DNA of 9,637 bases from Burkholderiales bacterium (GTDB lineage Bacteria; Pseudomonadota; Gammaproteobacteria; Burkholderiales; Burkholderiaceae_C): positions 1 through 9,637 of the forward strand of contig CANBSV010000102.1 of the NCBI GenBank assembly GCA_947372225.1. Reading direction: 5' to 3'. The position numbers were made by a program, and so were the translations under genes. This document shows positions 1-6,666 of the stretch, one piece after another (positions within the stretch are counted from its first letter, which is position 1; each line of letters starts with the position of its first letter). The notes beneath the pieces were generated by a model. That model worked only from the letters and a program-made list of their open reading frames with translations. It ran no database searches and was not told the DNA's origin.

Positions 1-227
1 CCGTGGCGGCGCTGGTGTTCGACAGCCGTGAAGAAGCGCAATCCCTGTGGCAAAGCCTCCTCGATGCCGGCGTCTACACCAACCTGATGATTCCTCCGGC
101 AACGCCCGCGGGCGTGAGCCTGGTGCGCATCAGCCTGAGTGCGGCGCACAGCGACGACGATATCTCGCACATCGTCACTGCGCTCGCAGAGCACATGCGG
201 CGAGCCAGGCCTCTGGCAGCAGCCTGA
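1..227 (+). CDS. alpha-oxoamine synthase (PLP aminotransferase class I/II), C-terminal fragment
   Basis: Only the last ~75 residues lie in the window; the 5' part is off the left edge and the stop is TGA at 225-227. The visible piece carries a segment reading GVYTNLMIPPATPAG followed by SLVRISLSAAHS and a helical end (DDDISHIVTALAEHM). This matches the small C-terminal domain of alpha-oxoamine synthases (serine palmitoyltransferase, 8-amino-7-oxononanoate synthase, 2-amino-3-ketobutyrate CoA ligase), which condense an amino acid with an acyl-CoA using PLP. The 'N-L-x-x-PPATPxG...R-x-S-x-SAAH' pattern looks closest to serine palmitoyltransferase-like members, but that is inference from memory. 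The catalytic lysine is outside the window, so the substrate cannot be assigned. The gene converges on the porin gene, 75 bp away. Confidence 0.8.
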   Translation, partial: VAALVFDSREEAQSLWQSLLDAGVYTNLMIPPATPAGVSLVRISLSAAHSDDDISHIVTALAEHMRRARPLAAA

Positions 228-275
228 GCCCCATCTGATCGGCTCAGAAAACCGGTGGGTACCGGGCCTCGCCCG
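224..275. repeat. inverted repeats between convergent genes (possible terminator without T-tract)
   Basis: The 75-bp gap between the aminotransferase end and the porin end contains three perfect inverted repeats. They are CTGAGCC/GGCTCAG (224-230 and 241-247, 10-nt loop, spanning the stop codon), CCGGT/ACCGG (252-256 and 261-265), and CGGGC/GCCCG (263-267 and 271-275); the last two are mutually exclusive. The location between convergent genes suits a bidirectional terminator. Neither strand has a T-run after a stem, so intrinsic termination is unproven. Confidence 0.35.
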
Positions 276-302
276 AGCGGCATCAAATGGCTGCGAGTGA
301 CC

Positions 303-1436
303 TCAAAACTGCAGCTGCAGCGCCACCGAGATCGTGTCCAGGTCCGACCGGCTGGCCAGTGCGCCGCTGACCTTGGTGTTGGTAAAAGTCGCGCTCACCT
401 GCGTGTTGTAGCCGTCGATCACATAGTTGACGCCCAAGTCGCACTGGCGTGTATTCACATGGCTGTCGGCCTCGAATTTCTGCCAGTGCAGGAACGGCTG
501 CAACCGGCCCCAGCCCAGCTTGTGCTCGAAGATGAAGGACAGACCCGTCGAGTACGCCTGGCCCTGCTCTGACTTCACCACGTTGTCGGTGTCGTAGTCG
601 TACCAGGCGGCTTCCCATGCCCAGGTGCCCGAATCCTTGATGCGCTTTTCCATCAAAAAGTCGAGGTTGTAGCCGGTGTAGTCGCCAATGCCGTGCGTGG
701 TCAGGACGCCTTTGTCCTGATACCGGAAGGCTGCCCCGAACGACAGGATGTCCTTGGCGCCCAGAAAATTGGCGATGTTGTAGTACCCCGGCGCACGATC
801 CCAGAAGTCGTACTGCAGCCTACCCGCGTACATCAGTGAATCCGACGTCTTGAGCCCGGCCGTCTTGCCCTCCTCCTTGGTCAACGCGCCGATGCCGAAG
901 GTTCGTCCCACAAAGGCCCCCACCGAGTACCCCAGACGACCATCGGCCACCGTGCCCCAGACCGACGCACCATCATCGCGCGCCACAAACCGGCCACCCG
1001 ACCAACCGTAGCGCGAAGCGACCCCGGGCCAGTAGCCGCCACCCATCGAGTAGTAGGGCCCGGCCATGTTGGCGCGGTCACTCGGTGACACCAAGCGTCC
1101 GGCCCAGATGTTGAATTCGGGCATGAACTCGAACTGCGCAAATGCATCCAGGAAGTGGTTGCGTCCCCCGACGCGCTCCGTGCTCAGCGTCGCCTTGAGC
1201 GTCTTGCCGAACGATGCACCAAGCATGAACCTGCCGCTGTCGAGATGGAAGTCGGTCGGATGGCCCCCGTTGGCGGACGAATCTTCGCGGTTGGTGTAGC
1301 TGTAGCGCATCGCGTAGCCCGGGGTGAGCGACAAATCTTCGCCGAGCTGAAACGTCGTGGAGGCTTGCACGCCCATCGAACCTGCGGCCACAGCGCCTGC
1401 TGTCAGCCATGCTCTGGCTGCCTTCACGTTTCGCAT
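303..1436 (-). CDS. outer-membrane porin, phosphate-selective porin O/P-like
   Basis: A 377-residue exported beta-barrel protein, probably a trimeric diffusion channel of the outer membrane. Residues 1-25 form a signal peptide with a basic start (MRNVKAARAW), an Ala/Gly-rich core and a likely cut after VQA. The mature part alternates polar and aromatic residues in a beta-strand pattern and ends in Phe (VALQLQF), the usual C-terminal signal for barrel insertion. Residues 112-127 contain AGRLVSPSDRANMAGP, which resembles the conserved segment of OprO/OprP-type and short-chain-amide porins; the subfamily is inferred. Start choice: ATG at 1436 has AAGGA 6 nt upstream and gives a clean signal peptide, whereas the 52-residue upstream extension does not look like protein. 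One cysteine (C332) is mildly unusual for a porin. The gene lies 192 bp downstream of dacB on the same strand. The solute is unknown. Confidence 0.85.
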   Translation of the reverse strand: MRNVKAARAWLTAGAVAAGSMGVQASTTFQLGEDLSLTPGYAMRYSYTNREDSSANGGHPTDFHLDSGRFMLGASFGKTLKATLSTERVGGRNHFLDAFAQFEFMPEFNIWAGRLVSPSDRANMAGPYYSMGGGYWPGVASRYGWSGGRFVARDDGASVWGTVADGRLGYSVGAFVGRTFGIGALTKEEGKTAGLKTSDSLMYAGRLQYDFWDRAPGYYNIANFLGAKDILSFGAAFRYQDKGVLTTHGIGDYTGYNLDFLMEKRIKDSGTWAWEAAWYDYDTDNVVKSEQGQAYSTGLSFIFEHKLGWGRLQPFLHWQKFEADSHVNTRQCDLGVNYVIDGYNTQVSATFTNTKVSGALASRSDLDTISVALQLQF

Positions 1437-1442
1437 CTCAAG

Positions 1443-1447
1443 TCCTT
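1443..1447 (-). promoter_or_regulatory. ribosome binding site of porin gene
   Basis: On the minus strand AAGGA, within AAAAAAGGACTTGAG, lies 6 nt before the ATG at 1436. It decides the start in favour of the signal-peptide methionine over upstream in-frame starts. Confidence 0.75.
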
Positions 1448-1605
1448 TTTTCTGTTCGGTGGTGGCTGACATCAGCGCGCACATCCGCACCAAATCAGGG
1501 CGGGTGCGCGACTTTACCGGCGATGTTTTGGAAGGGCCACGTCTTTGAAGGCAGCACACTCGTGGTGCGGTGCGGAAGCAACACCCTGCCAATGGCCCGG
1601 ACGGC

Positions 1606-1625
1606 GGGCGACCCGGACCTCGCCC
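1606..1625 (-). terminator. weak candidate hairpin after dacB
   Basis: GGGCGA (1606-1611) and TCGCCC (1620-1625) form a 6-bp GC-rich stem with an 8-nt loop, beginning 3 bp beyond the dacB stop on the minus strand. No T-run follows, so it is at best an imperfect terminator or an RNA 3'-end stabiliser. The rest of the 192-bp gap to the porin (1437-1605) shows no promoter I would defend; porin transcription could start here or read through. Confidence 0.25.
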
Positions 1626-1628
1626 AGA

Positions 1629-3167
1629 TCAGCCGTTCTTTGCGACCCAGGCGATGAATGCATCGAGCACGCTGCGGGCTCGTGCGGCCTCTGGATGGTT
1701 GACGATGGCCGTCACCGCATAGACGGTGCCGCTGCGGCTGCGCACGTAGCCGGCCAGGGCCCGGGTGTCTCTCAGGGTGCCGGTCTTGAGGAAGGCCTGC
1801 CCGGTGGCCGGGTTGCTCAGCATGCGATGGGCCAGCGTGCCATCCACACCGGCAATCGGGAGTGAATTGACGAAGGCCTGAGCGCCTTGCGCATGCCAGG
1901 CATTGCGCAGCAGTTGCACCATGGCGCGCGGCTTGCCACGTTCTTCGCGTGACTGGCCCGATCCCAGATCGACGTGGATGTCGCCATCGATAAGCCCTTG
2001 CGAAATCAGCCACTCCTGAACGCGGGCCTTGGCGCCTTGTCGCTCGAGTCCAGGCGTGGCCGAGGCCGGAGCAAGCGACAGCAGCAGGTTGCACGCCGCG
2101 AGGTTGTCACTGGTCTTGTTGATTTCGCGCACCACTTGCGACAACGGGATGGAGAACACGCTGGCCCAGCGCGGCGTCGTGCCCGACGCACGCAGCGCAC
2201 CCGGGTGGCCCGACGCCACCGCGATCCGTCCCCGCAAAGTGCCCCCGGTCTCGATCCACAGGCGCTCGGCCACAAGCGACTTTGACGGCTCGACGGGGCC
2301 TGCAGCGGCGAGCGTTGATTCAGGCAGCACGACGTTGGGCATGAATTTCATGCCGGGCAGTGGCTGTATGTAGGCCACGTATTCCTTCGGGCAGTTCACA
2401 TCCCAGCGACCGCGCACCACGAGCTGTGGCGGTCCGTCGCCACGTTCACTCGCGCTGCTCCAACGCGCCCAGGCGTCACAGGGTCCGCCCATCATCACGT
2501 CGTTGACGACCGTCACGCCCAGCGGCTGCGGGTTCAGGGTGATGCGTGCGCGCTCACCCGCCGCAGGCTCGATCGCCAACAGCATGGTGCCCTTGTTGTA
2601 GGCCTTGGCGTCGTCCGACCAACCTGCTGCTGTGGGCGGCGGCAAATCGAATTCGTCGCCGGCCAGGGCGGCGTTGCCGGTGGCACGGTCGCGCGGCGGC
2701 GGCAACAGCAACAAGTCATTGAGCACGATGCGTCCGGTCACACCCTGCAGGCCCTCAGCGTGCATCTGCACAAACCAGCGCCGAAGCTCATCGACCGATA
2801 TGGGATGCCGCCCCCCGGCGATGACCAGATCGCCACGCAATTGACCGTCGCGGACCGGCGCCGTGGCATAGGCGCTCAGCGGCCAGGGATGCGCCGGCCC
2901 GAGCAGATCGAGCGCTGCCAGCGACGTCACCACCTTGGTGGTCGATGCCAACAGGAACGCCTGATCGGCGTTCAGGGAGGCGAACGCAAGTGCGTTGAGG
3001 TCTGTCCCTTCGACGGGCTGGGCGTAGAAGCCGAAGCTGCGCGACGGCACGCCAGACTCGCGCACCGCAGCCATCACCTCGGCTGGCATTGGCGGTGCGG
3101 CCATGGCGAGCACGCCAAAGCCGCTTAGCGCCCAGCCGCACAACCCTGCGAAAAGCCGTCTGTTCAT
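1629..3167 (-). CDS. dacB: D-alanyl-D-alanine carboxypeptidase/endopeptidase, PBP4 family (S13)
   Basis: A 512-residue periplasmic penicillin-binding protein of the DacB/PBP4 type, which removes terminal D-Ala and/or cleaves peptide cross-links in peptidoglycan during remodelling. All three active-site motifs are present and correctly ordered: S75-T-T-K78 (nucleophile Ser75), S353-D-N355 and K461-T-G463. The long stretch between motif 1 and motif 2 matches the extra domains of the S13 family. Residues 1 to about 23 form a signal peptide (hydrophobic core LCGWALSGFGVLAMA). The family segment usually reading D-G-S-G-L-S-R appears here as L-G-S-G-Q-S-R (401-407), a small deviation. The protein is slightly longer than E. 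coli DacB (477 aa). ATG 3167 is chosen because it gives a signal peptide; its Shine-Dalgarno is weak (CAGG directly before the ATG). The farther start at 3317 would overlap the desaturase and add a non-protein-like extension. It lies 52 bp downstream of the desaturase on the same strand. Confidence 0.92.
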   Translation of the reverse strand: MNRRLFAGLCGWALSGFGVLAMAAPPMPAEVMAAVRESGVPSRSFGFYAQPVEGTDLNALAFASLNADQAFLLASTTKVVTSLAALDLLGPAHPWPLSAYATAPVRDGQLRGDLVIAGGRHPISVDELRRWFVQMHAEGLQGVTGRIVLNDLLLLPPPRDRATGNAALAGDEFDLPPPTAAGWSDDAKAYNKGTMLLAIEPAAGERARITLNPQPLGVTVVNDVMMGGPCDAWARWSSASERGDGPPQLVVRGRWDVNCPKEYVAYIQPLPGMKFMPNVVLPESTLAAAGPVEPSKSLVAERLWIETGGTLRGRIAVASGHPGALRASGTTPRWASVFSIPLSQVVREINKTSDNLAACNLLLSLAPASATPGLERQGAKARVQEWLISQGLIDGDIHVDLGSGQSREERGKPRAMVQLLRNAWHAQGAQAFVNSLPIAGVDGTLAHRMLSNPATGQAFLKTGTLRDTRALAGYVRSRSGTVYAVTAIVNHPEAARARSVLDAFIAWVAKNG

Positions 3168-3219
3168 CCTGCGAGGGTAAGGCCTCGCCGCGCAACGGCT
3201 ACGCACCGCACGTTGCACG

Positions 3220-4242
3220 TCATACGACGGTGAGAAACGACACCCCGTGCGCCCCCACAAAACTGTCGGCACGGCCAACGCCCGTGGCCGGCGCGCCGTA
3301 GTGGTCAGAGTCGACACGTCGCACCCGATGACGGTGCCATGCGCGCAGCAACTCGGGCAACGGCATCAGGTTGGTCATCGTGTCGCCGTAGAGCTCACGA
3401 TGCAGCACGGGCAACCGGTACCAGGGTACGGCTGCGCGTTCATGGTGGGCGTTGTGATAGCCGAAGTTCAGCGTGAGCAGGTTGAGCCACGGCCACTGCG
3501 CCGAGATGACATTCGAATAAGTGTTGGCCTGCTCATAGGTGCGGTCGCGCCCTTCCATCGGCACCGGTTGGCTGGCCTCGACAAAGTACTGCTCGAAGGT
3601 GTGGTGAAACGCATCGAAGAAGTTGAGCACGTGCAGCAGCACCGCGTAGGCCACTGCGTACAGCAGCAGTGCTTTGAACGACCATGCACCCAGCGCGCCC
3701 AGCAGCGCCACGCGCACGGCCAGCATGCCCGAGGCACGCGGCAGATGCCGACGTTGCGAGGCCACGAAGAACGGCCGCGTGATGACCTGAGCGTGCATCA
3801 GGATCTCGGTGGCCGGGATGTAGAACCACTCCAGCGAGCGCAGCACCTGCCTGAGCCAGGGGTGCATGATCATCAGTCCCTTGAAGTCGAAGCAGGTTAC
3901 ATCGGCGCGGTCACGATGGTGGCGGATGTGCATGTGACGGATGCGCTCGAACGAGGCATACCCCGCTCCTGCAATGAAGGCCACCCACTCGCCAACCCGC
4001 CGATTCGCCACGGGCGTTGCGAACAACGTGTAGTGGGCCGCCTCGTGAATCAGGTATGCCGCCAGCACCATGGTGTGTACGCACAGCACGATGCCGCCCA
4101 CGTTGAGCCATGCCGACCCGGCACCCATCCATGCGAACGACAGCAACCATCCCGCACTGACCCACAACAGCACCAGCGTGTTGGGCCATGCGCCCTCTGG
4201 TTCTCGAAACAAGGTTGTTGCGGGCAGGGACTGCGTGCTCAT
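3220..4242 (-). CDS. membrane fatty acid desaturase family protein
   Basis: A 340-residue integral membrane di-iron enzyme. The three histidine boxes that bind the iron pair are all visible: H66-E-A-A-H70, H103-M-H-I-R-H-H109 and H263-N-A-H-H267, plus a conserved-looking D210-A-F-H-H214 between boxes 2 and 3. Hydrophobic stretches at about 22-40, 48-65 and 172-205 are membrane segments, with the boxes facing the cytoplasm as usual for the family. Such enzymes insert a double bond or hydroxyl into acyl chains using O2 and an electron donor. The lipid substrate and position cannot be read from sequence, and ketocarotenoid- or sphingolipid-type desaturase relatives cannot be excluded. ATG 4242 has AGGA 7 nt upstream; the 99-residue extension further upstream overlaps the zinc-ribbon gene out of frame and is rejected. 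It lies 68 bp downstream of the zinc-ribbon gene and 52 bp upstream of dacB. Confidence 0.9.
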   Translation of the reverse strand: MSTQSLPATTLFREPEGAWPNTLVLLWVSAGWLLSFAWMGAGSAWLNVGGIVLCVHTMVLAAYLIHEAAHYTLFATPVANRRVGEWVAFIAGAGYASFERIRHMHIRHHRDRADVTCFDFKGLMIMHPWLRQVLRSLEWFYIPATEILMHAQVITRPFFVASQRRHLPRASGMLAVRVALLGALGAWSFKALLLYAVAYAVLLHVLNFFDAFHHTFEQYFVEASQPVPMEGRDRTYEQANTYSNVISAQWPWLNLLTLNFGYHNAHHERAAVPWYRLPVLHRELYGDTMTNLMPLPELLRAWHRHRVRRVDSDHYGAPATGVGRADSFVGAHGVSFLTVV

Positions 4243-4249
4243 CGAGGGT

Positions 4250-4253
4250 TCCT
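4250..4253 (-). promoter_or_regulatory. ribosome binding site of desaturase gene
   Basis: AGGA on the minus strand lies 7 nt before the ATG at 4242, supporting that start for the desaturase. Confidence 0.6.
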
Positions 4254-4310
4254 GTGTCTGGCTTGTGCGCCGCCGGTAGCGCAGCAAGATGCGAACCAGA
4301 CAGCCCGGGC

Positions 4311-4583
4311 TCACTCGGAGCGGCGCGGGCCCAGTGGCTTGCCCCGGATCCAGGTCATCGAGGCGCCACATGCGCCGCAACGGGCCTCCCACAGCGCAAG
4401 CGATGCGCCGCAATACGGGCACGATGTGCGGCCTCTCGGGCCCAGCAGGATCATCACCCAGCCGATCGGCCCGAGCAGCACGCCCCACACCGCGCCGGCG
4501 AGCGGCCGTTCCTTGAAGCGTCCGAGCAGCCAGCCGCACACGCCAAAGACCACAAGCGAGAAGAAGACGGAAATCCAGTTCAT
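4311..4583 (-). CDS. small two-TM membrane protein with C-terminal zinc ribbon
   Basis: A 90-residue protein. Residues 4-21 (ISVFFSLVVFGVCGWLLG) and about 29-48 (AGAVWGVLLGPIGWVMILLG) are hydrophobic helices joined by a short basic turn (RFKERP). The GxxxGxLLGPIGW pattern of the second helix is common in small membrane proteins of this sort. After it comes a CPYCG...CGACG module (C55, C58, C69, C72), a four-cysteine zinc-ribbon arrangement, probably cytoplasmic. The function is unknown; I infer a membrane-anchored metal-binding or protein-interaction module. The ATG has no good Shine-Dalgarno (the preceding bases are CGCACTCAC). It is divergent from purU and is the first gene of the possible zinc-ribbon/desaturase/dacB transcript. 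Confidence 0.8.
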   Translation of the reverse strand: MNWISVFFSLVVFGVCGWLLGRFKERPLAGAVWGVLLGPIGWVMILLGPRGRTSCPYCGASLALWEARCGACGASMTWIRGKPLGPRRSE

Positions 4584-4699
4584 GTGAGTGCGGCCGCAGC
4601 CAGAAAAAAAGGCCAGGAATGGCCGGGTTCGAGGCGTCGAAGTATCGAGGAAATCGCTAGGCTTGCCGGTTCCGGATTTGTCAACCCAATGTGCCCGCC
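4584..4699. promoter_or_regulatory. divergent intergenic region, zinc-ribbon gene / purU
   Basis: A 116-bp gap between two divergent starts must hold the purU promoter and probably one for the minus-strand group. I see no sigma-70 -35/-10 pair strong enough to mark. It contains a hairpin with a 7-nt A/T run (4604-4624), listed separately. Confidence 0.4.
4604..4624 (-). terminator. intrinsic-terminator-like hairpin in leader of zinc-ribbon gene
   Basis: Read on the minus strand, GGCCA-TTCC-TGGCC (4624-4611) forms a perfect 5-bp stem with a 4-nt loop and is followed at once by seven T (4610-4604). This is the layout of a short rho-independent terminator. It ends 20 nt before the ATG at 4583, so it sits in front of a gene rather than behind one. 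It could stop antisense transcripts from the purU side, act as an attenuator, or be fortuitous. Confidence 0.45.
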
Positions 4700-5560
4700 A
4701 TGAACCCGTCGCATCACTACACCCTGAGCTTTTCCTGCCCCGACCGCGTGGGCATCGTGGCGCGTGTCACAGGCTTTTTTGCCGATCATGGCGGGTGGAT
4801 CCTGAGTTCGAGTCAGCACGCCGATGCCGACTCCGATCGCTACTTCATGCGCCTGGAGGTGCGCGCCGACTCCCTGCCCTTCGACCGCGCCGAGCTGCAG
4901 CGCCGATTCGCCGTGGTGGCCAACGAATTCGACATGGACTGGCGGCTGAGCGACAGCGCCGTGCGTCGCCGCGTGCTGCTGCTGGTGTCAACGCAAGAGC
5001 ACTGCTTGTACGACCTGCTTGGTCGCTGGAAGAGCAAGGAGCTCGATGTCGACATCGTCGGCGTCGCCTCCAACCACGAGGTGTTTCGCGGACTGGTCGA
5101 GTGGCACGGACTGGCGTTTCACCACATCCCTGTGCCCAAGGAAGACAAGGTCGAGGCCTTTGCGAAGATCGAGCGGCTGTTCGAGTCGTGCGGTGCCGAC
5201 ACCATGGTGCTCGCGCGCTACATGCAGATCCTGCCGCCGGCGCTGTGTCGCAAGTATCCGGGGCAGATCATCAACATTCACCACAGCTTCCTGCCGAGCT
5301 TTGCCGGCGCCAAGCCGTACCACCAGGCCTGGGAGCGCGGCGTCAAGCTGATCGGTGCGACCTGCCACTATGTGACCGAAGAGCTCGATGAGGGACCGAT
5401 CATCGAACAAGACGTGATGCGCATCGACCACAGCGATTCGGTGGCCGATCTGGTTCGCTGCGGCAAGGACGTCGAAAAAGGGGTGCTCGCGCGCGGACTG
5501 CGCAACCACCTCGAAGACCGCATCCTGATCAACGGCCACCGCACCGTCGTATTTGGCTGA
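4700..5560 (+). CDS. purU: formyltetrahydrofolate deformylase
   Basis: A 286-residue cytoplasmic enzyme that hydrolyses 10-formyl-THF to THF and formate, supplying formate for PurT-type purine synthesis and balancing one-carbon pools. Residues ~8-75 form an N-terminal ACT domain (SCPDRVGIVARVTGFFADHGG), the usual regulatory domain of PurU. Residues ~90-286 form the formyltransferase-fold hydrolase domain. The catalytic triad is N192 and H194 in INIHHSFLPSF and D230 in ELDEGPIIEQ; the 38-residue Asn-Asp spacing equals that of PurN-type enzymes. The length is close to E. coli PurU (280 aa). ATG 4700 is preferred; an in-frame GTG at 4691 would add only three residues, and neither has a strong Shine-Dalgarno. 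It is convergent with the lptF-like gene, 12 bp apart. Confidence 0.96.
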   Translation: MNPSHHYTLSFSCPDRVGIVARVTGFFADHGGWILSSSQHADADSDRYFMRLEVRADSLPFDRAELQRRFAVVANEFDMDWRLSDSAVRRRVLLLVSTQEHCLYDLLGRWKSKELDVDIVGVASNHEVFRGLVEWHGLAFHHIPVPKEDKVEAFAKIERLFESCGADTMVLARYMQILPPALCRKYPGQIINIHHSFLPSFAGAKPYHQAWERGVKLIGATCHYVTEELDEGPIIEQDVMRIDHSDSVADLVRCGKDVEKGVLARGLRNHLEDRILINGHRTVVFG

Positions 5561-5589
5561 CGCTTCAGACGATCAACCGCCGGTCAGCC
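5555..5589. repeat. inverted repeat spanning the purU and lptF stop codons
   Basis: GGCTGAC (5555-5561) and GTCAGCC (5583-5589) are perfect 7-bp inverted copies around a 21-nt loop. They contain or bracket both convergent stop codons. A shared bidirectional termination structure is possible, but there is no T-run on either strand. Confidence 0.3.
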
Positions 5590-6664
5590 TCATCCACAGC
5601 GAACGGCGCACCAGGTTGTCCTTGGACCACAGCATGATCAACGCGGCCATCAGCGCCAATCCATGGATGACCAGCAACGCTGTGCCCATGCGCATGGTGC
5701 CGCCCGCCACCCACGCCTGAGACAGGTTGATCAGGTTGTAGTAAACGACGAAGGTCAGCAGCGCCAGCAGCGTGTTCCAGTTGCCCGCGCGGCGCAGGCT
5801 GCTGGCGGCCAGCCCGATGCCCAGCAGCACCAGGTTGGCAGCAGCCAGGGGCAGTCCGATGCGCCAGGTCAATTCGCCCAGTGACACCCGATCGGCATCG
5901 GCGATGAGGTCGATCGAGCTGCGCGCCTTGGCGGAAGGCCGGTCGGTGCTGGTGACAAGGCGTTCGCCCACCGCCGTCTCGTAGCGCGAGAAACGCGCCA
6001 GCGTGGACTCGTTCTTGCGCGTGTCGATCTCGTTGCGCTGCCCATCCTCAAGGTGCAGGTAACGGTTGTCGTCATGCACTTCGATGCGCCCGGCTTGCGC
6101 CGTGGTCACCGACTCGGTGTCCTTGAGTTGTCCATAGATGAACACCTGGCTCGCATTGGTCTTGTCCTTTGAGTCGCGCTCGATGAAGAACACGCGCCGA
6201 CCGTCGCTCGACGTCTGGAACTGGCCGGGAGAAACGCGTGACAGGTCCGAGCGGCGCTCGAACTGATCGCGCAACTTCCCGCTGCGCTCGTTGACCCACG
6301 GGTAGACAAACAAGGCCATCACGGCCACCACCAACAGCACCGGCCACGCCAGGCGCAGCACAGGCCGGGCGAACTGCATCAGGCTCACGCCGCTGCTGAG
6401 CCACACGGTCATTTCGCTGTCGCGGTACATCCGCCCCAGCGTACCGACCACGGCGATGAACATCGCCACGGCCAGCACCGTGGGCATGTGCGCCAACGCG
6501 GTGTAGCCCAGCATCAGAGCCACGTCTTGCGGTGCAAGCTTGGCGTTGGCCGCCAGGCCCAGGGTGCGGATGAGCATCATCGTCAGCACGATGGTCAGCA
6601 GCACCACCAGCGTGGCCACAAAGCTGCGCCCCAGATCGCGACGCAGGGTCGTGTCGAACAGCAT
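5573..6664 (-). CDS. lptF: LPS export ABC transporter permease, LptF-like (YjgP/YjgQ family)
   Basis: A 363-residue inner-membrane protein, similar in length to E. coli LptF (366 aa). In the Lpt system LptF and LptG form the membrane part of the LptB2FG transporter that extracts LPS and passes it to LptC. Predicted layout: TM helices at about 13-36, 50-75 and 103-122; a periplasmic beta-jellyroll domain at about 125-260 containing SPGQFQTSSDGRRVFFIE; then TM helices at about 268-288, 297-317 and 327-346. The cytoplasmic GRMYRDSEMTVW segment (77-88, with E84) is where the family contacts the LptB ATPase. The GQF...VFFIE signature favours LptF over LptG. The start is 2 nt after the arnD stop with GGTGA 7 nt upstream, so it is probably translationally coupled. 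No lptG follows; the next gene is purU on the opposite strand. Confidence 0.88.
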   Translation of the reverse strand: MLFDTTLRRDLGRSFVATLVVLLTIVLTMMLIRTLGLAANAKLAPQDVALMLGYTALAHMPTVLAVAMFIAVVGTLGRMYRDSEMTVWLSSGVSLMQFARPVLRLAWPVLLVVAVMALFVYPWVNERSGKLRDQFERRSDLSRVSPGQFQTSSDGRRVFFIERDSKDKTNASQVFIYGQLKDTESVTTAQAGRIEVHDDNRYLHLEDGQRNEIDTRKNESTLARFSRYETAVGERLVTSTDRPSAKARSSIDLIADADRVSLGELTWRIGLPLAAANLVLLGIGLAASSLRRAGNWNTLLALLTFVVYYNLINLSQAWVAGGTMRMGTALLVIHGLALMAALIMLWSKDNLVRRSLWMRLTGG

Positions 6665-6666
6665 CG

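Noticed and set aside
224..275. intrinsic terminator for the aminotransferase or porin gene
   Set aside because: The stems are real but no T-tract follows on either strand; kept only as inverted repeats.
1437..1592. 52-residue N-terminal extension of the porin
   Set aside because: ATG 1436 has a good ribosome binding site and begins a proper signal peptide; the extension is Arg/Cys-rich and not protein-like.
3247..4587. 446-aa plus-strand open frame opposite the desaturase
   Set aside because: It is antisense to a gene with all three histidine boxes; it is rich in Arg/His/Gln/Pro with no domain-like pattern, typical of a high-GC shadow frame.
4584..4699. sigma-70 promoter for purU
   Set aside because: Possible -35-like TTGCCG and -10-like TAGGCT words exist but none pair with correct spacing, so no promoter is claimed.
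4580..4819. 79-aa minus-strand open frame overlapping the zinc-ribbon start by ATGA
   Set aside because: It is antisense to the purU ACT domain, contains the terminator-like hairpin and shows no protein features; the ATGA overlap looks coincidental.
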